A stretch of DNA of 6,860 nt from Acidobacteriota bacterium (lineage in GTDB: Bacteria > Planctomycetota > Phycisphaerae > WQYP01 > JAJZKJ01). How positions within the stretch are numbered: position 1 is the stretch's first letter; each line of letters starts with the position of its first letter. Positions 5,147 to 6,860 of the stretch are shown piece after piece. Location: positions 1 through 6,860 of the forward strand of contig JAJZKJ010000119.1 of NCBI GenBank assembly GCA_021804195.1, written 5' to 3'. The notes beneath the pieces are model-generated. The model made no database searches. It was not told where the DNA came from and saw nothing but the letters and a program-made list of their open reading frames with translations. The translations under genes were made by a program, and so were the position numbers.

Positions 5147-6860
5147 ATGAACCACCTGATTCTACCCATGATGCTGCTGATACCCGCGCTGGGCGGGGTG
5201 CTGGTATTTATGTTGCCGCGCCGGGCGGCCCGGACCACCGGACCACTGGCCTTGGCCATATCCTGTTTGCCGGCCATTCTGGGCATCGGGTTGCTTTGCC
5301 GGTTCCATTACGCGCACGGCCGCCAATGGCAGGAAGCCTTCGTCTACAACTGGATGCCGCAATTCGGCGTGAAATTCTCTCTCGGAGTCGATGCCATCAG
5401 CCTTTGGCTGACCATGCTGGCCGTGGTCATCATGCCGCTGGCGATTCTGGACAGTTTCGACAAAATCCACCATCGGCAGAACGAGTTCTACGGATGGATG
5501 CTGTTGCTTTACGCCTCCATGATCGGCGTATTCTGCGCGCACGACGTGTTGCTGTTCTACCTGTTCTTTGAGTTCACGCTCATCCCGACATTTTTTATCA
5601 TCGGCGTCTGGGGCCACGCCGAACGCCGCCGGGCCGCCGGCAAGTTTTTTCTTTACGCCTTTTCCGGATCGGTGCTGCTGCTGGCTTCGCTGATCTACCT
5701 GGCCTGGGTACACCAGGAAAAATTCGGTTCGTTTTCCTTCTCTCTCGCCGGGCTTTACCAGGCCGGACGGTCGCTTTCGCCGTGGCAACAGGGAATGGTT
5801 TTTCTGGGACTTTTAATCGGATTCGCCATCAAGGTTCCGCTGTTTCCCCTGCACACCTGGATGCCGTTGGCGATAACCGAATCACCCGCTCCCGGCGCGG
5901 TGACGATCGCCGGTTTCAAACTCGGCGCCTACGGCCTGCTGCGGTTCGCCCTGCCCATGCTGCCGCTGGCGGTGCAACGATTCACCCCGTGGCTGGCGGC
6001 TCTGTGCGTGGTATCAATCCTTTTCGGGGGGCTGGTAAGCTGGGTTCAGCACGACATGAAAAAACTTGTCGCGTATTCCGTGGTAAGCCACCTGGGCCTG
6101 TGCGTACTGGCCATCCTGGCCCTGACCACAACGGGCCTGATCGGCGGCATCATGGTGATGATTAATTCCGGCATTCTGGCCGCCGGCCTGCTGCTGGTCA
6201 TGGGCATGATTTACCGCCGTTACCACACCCGCGATCTCAAAGAGCTTTCCGGCCTGGCCCGGCGCTTGCCGGCGTTGGGCTTTTTCGCCGTCTTTTTCGC
6301 CCTGGGAACCGCGGCTGTTCCGGGCTTGAATGGTTTTGTAAGCGAGATACTCTCGCTCGTGGGAACTTATGTGAGCGGTTCGCCGGCGCATGGCGGCCAC
6401 CTGGGGCCCGCGTATGCCATTCCCGCCGCCTTGGGAATGATTCTGGGCGCCCTGTACATGATTTACTGGGTCGCCTGCGTCATTTTCGGTCCGCTGGTCG
6501 AAACGGAAACGCAAGGTGAGTCCACTCAGGCCGGACACCCGGCGCGGCCCAAGGCGCCTGATCTTTCGTTACGCGAGTGGTGCATATTGACGCCCTTGGC
6601 GGCGCTGGTGCTGGTATTGGGAATTTATCCACCGCCGGTGCTGCGATCGATGCAACCCGCGGTAAACCATATTCGCTCCCGGGTTTTGGCCGGCGCCGCG
6701 TCGCCGAAATCAAAATATTTTTTCCAACACGAAAAGGGCACGAAGGAAGCGGTCCATAGCCACCAAGGGCGCCAGGATGACGGAAAAACGCTCGTTGGAA
6801 AAATAAGAAATAACGGCATGGCCTGTCCCGATGGTTATCAGAACGGCCTGGTGCTCAGAT
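5147..6860 (+). CDS. nuoM: NADH-quinone oxidoreductase subunit M, divergent and open at the window edge
   Basis: NuoM (ND4 homologue) is the central antiporter-like proton pump of complex I, between NuoL and NuoN. There are 571 residues without a stop, against roughly 490-540 for the usual whole protein. Conserved points: E142 in FYLFFEFTLIPTFFIIG (E. coli E144), K229 in FAIKVPLFPLHTW (K234), K258 in GFKLGAYGLLRF (K265), H315 in KKLVAYSVVSHLG (H322), and E400 in GLNGFVSEI (E407). Two changes stand out. The histidine of the usual LPDAH or LPLAH motif is I243, with two residues missing between there and K258. The histidine of the usual MI(N/A)HG motif (E. coli H348) is S341. The last expected helix ends near LGIYPPPVLRSMQPAVNHI (491-509). 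The remaining 62 residues are polar, basic and unlike the family; they coincide with a repeat-like DNA segment. The gene lies 90 bases after nuoL, and nuoN would be expected downstream. Confidence 0.94.
   Translation, partial: MNHLILPMMLLIPALGGVLVFMLPRRAARTTGPLALAISCLPAILGIGLLCRFHYAHGRQWQEAFVYNWMPQFGVKFSLGVDAISLWLTMLAVVIMPLAILDSFDKIHHRQNEFYGWMLLLYASMIGVFCAHDVLLFYLFFEFTLIPTFFIIGVWGHAERRRAAGKFFLYAFSGSVLLLASLIYLAWVHQEKFGSFSFSLAGLYQAGRSLSPWQQGMVFLGLLIGFAIKVPLFPLHTWMPLAITESPAPGAVTIAGFKLGAYGLLRFALPMLPLAVQRFTPWLAALCVVSILFGGLVSWVQHDMKKLVAYSVVSHLGLCVLAILALTTTGLIGGIMVMINSGILAAGLLLVMGMIYRRYHTRDLKELSGLARRLPALGFFAVFFALGTAAVPGLNGFVSEILSLVGTYVSGSPAHGGHLGPAYAIPAALGMILGALYMIYWVACVIFGPLVETETQGESTQAGHPARPKAPDLSLREWCILTPLAALVLVLGIYPPPVLRSMQPAVNHIRSRVLAGAASPKSKYFFQHEKGTKEAVHSHQGRQDDGKTLVGKIRNNGMACPDGYQNGLVLR
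6719..6803. repeat. Inverted-repeat-bounded, CACGAAGG-like repeat segment at the nuoM 3' end
   Basis: TTTTTCCAAC (6719-6728) and GTTGGAAAAA (6794-6803) are perfect 10-base inverted arms separated by 65 bases. Between them are related short units: CACGAAAAGGG (6728-6738), CACGAAGG (6739-6746), CACCAAGGG (6761-6769) and a degenerate CCAGGATGACGG (6772-6783). Strings of this kind resemble the short CACGAAGG/CACCAAGG repeats I recall from intergenic spaces of several bacterial genomes. Here the segment is read in frame as part of the NuoM tail. Whether it is a mobile repeat, a structured element or a chance arrangement cannot be decided from one copy. Confidence 0.4.

Noticed and set aside
6625..6819. 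A small minus-strand frame beginning MPLFLIFPTSVFPSSW
   Set aside because: It is antisense to the nuoM tail and the repeat segment. It has no Shine-Dalgarno sequence and no recognisable family; repeat-derived sequence often gives such frames.
2936..6860. Possible '2M' complex I with two NuoM subunits
   Set aside because: That type is known to have a NuoL with a lengthened lateral helix. Here the lateral helix region is about the same length as in E. coli, and only one nuoM is visible. The region beyond 6860 was not available.
2936..6860. Mrp-type antiporter or membrane hydrogenase instead of complex I
   Set aside because: The gene order J-K-L-M, the NuoL lateral helix with its C-terminal membrane helix, and the NuoK glutamate pair fit complex I. 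No Mrp or hydrogenase subunits are present.

Overview
The window holds the 5' portion of a divergently transcribed ABC exporter gene (minus strand, running off the left edge). To its right is a plus-strand run of four complex I (NADH:quinone oxidoreductase) membrane-arm genes in the order nuoJ, nuoK, nuoL, nuoM. nuoM is still open at the right edge. The DNA is fairly GC-rich and codes on one strand or the other almost throughout. The only gene-free stretch above 100 bases is the 221-base divergent intergenic region (1581-1801).

Organism: a Gram-negative-type bacterium. A separate nuoJKLM cluster that begins with nuoJ, and a NuoJ with about 60 extra N-terminal residues followed by a YDRIS-type motif after the third core helix, remind me of Planctomycetota or a related PVC lineage. 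This is inference from memory of those families, not a database result.

Layout: 1-1580 (-) MsbA/ABCB-type half-transporter with an unusual disordered N-terminus. 1581-1801 intergenic, with a possible promoter for nuoJ and a small palindrome just downstream of it. 1802-2545 nuoJ. 2567-2884 nuoK. 2936-5056 nuoL, with a GTG start and a good ribosome binding site. 5147-6860+ nuoM, whose 3' end runs into a short repeat-rich, inverted-repeat-bounded segment (about 6719-6803).

Function: NuoJ and NuoK form the part of the membrane arm next to the quinone site and the first (E-channel) and central proton routes. NuoM and NuoL are two of the three antiporter-like proton pumps, and NuoL also supplies the long lateral helix. 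nuoN would be expected just beyond the right edge. nuoA-I, which carry the NADH, flavin and Fe-S modules, are not upstream here, so they must lie elsewhere if the complex is complete. NuoJ, NuoK and NuoL keep the key residues I could check. NuoM keeps its central charged residues but lacks two normally conserved histidines and has a two-residue gap near one channel lysine. That divergence and the odd NuoM C-terminus are the main points of interest. I see no new type of system; this is largely core respiratory metabolism.
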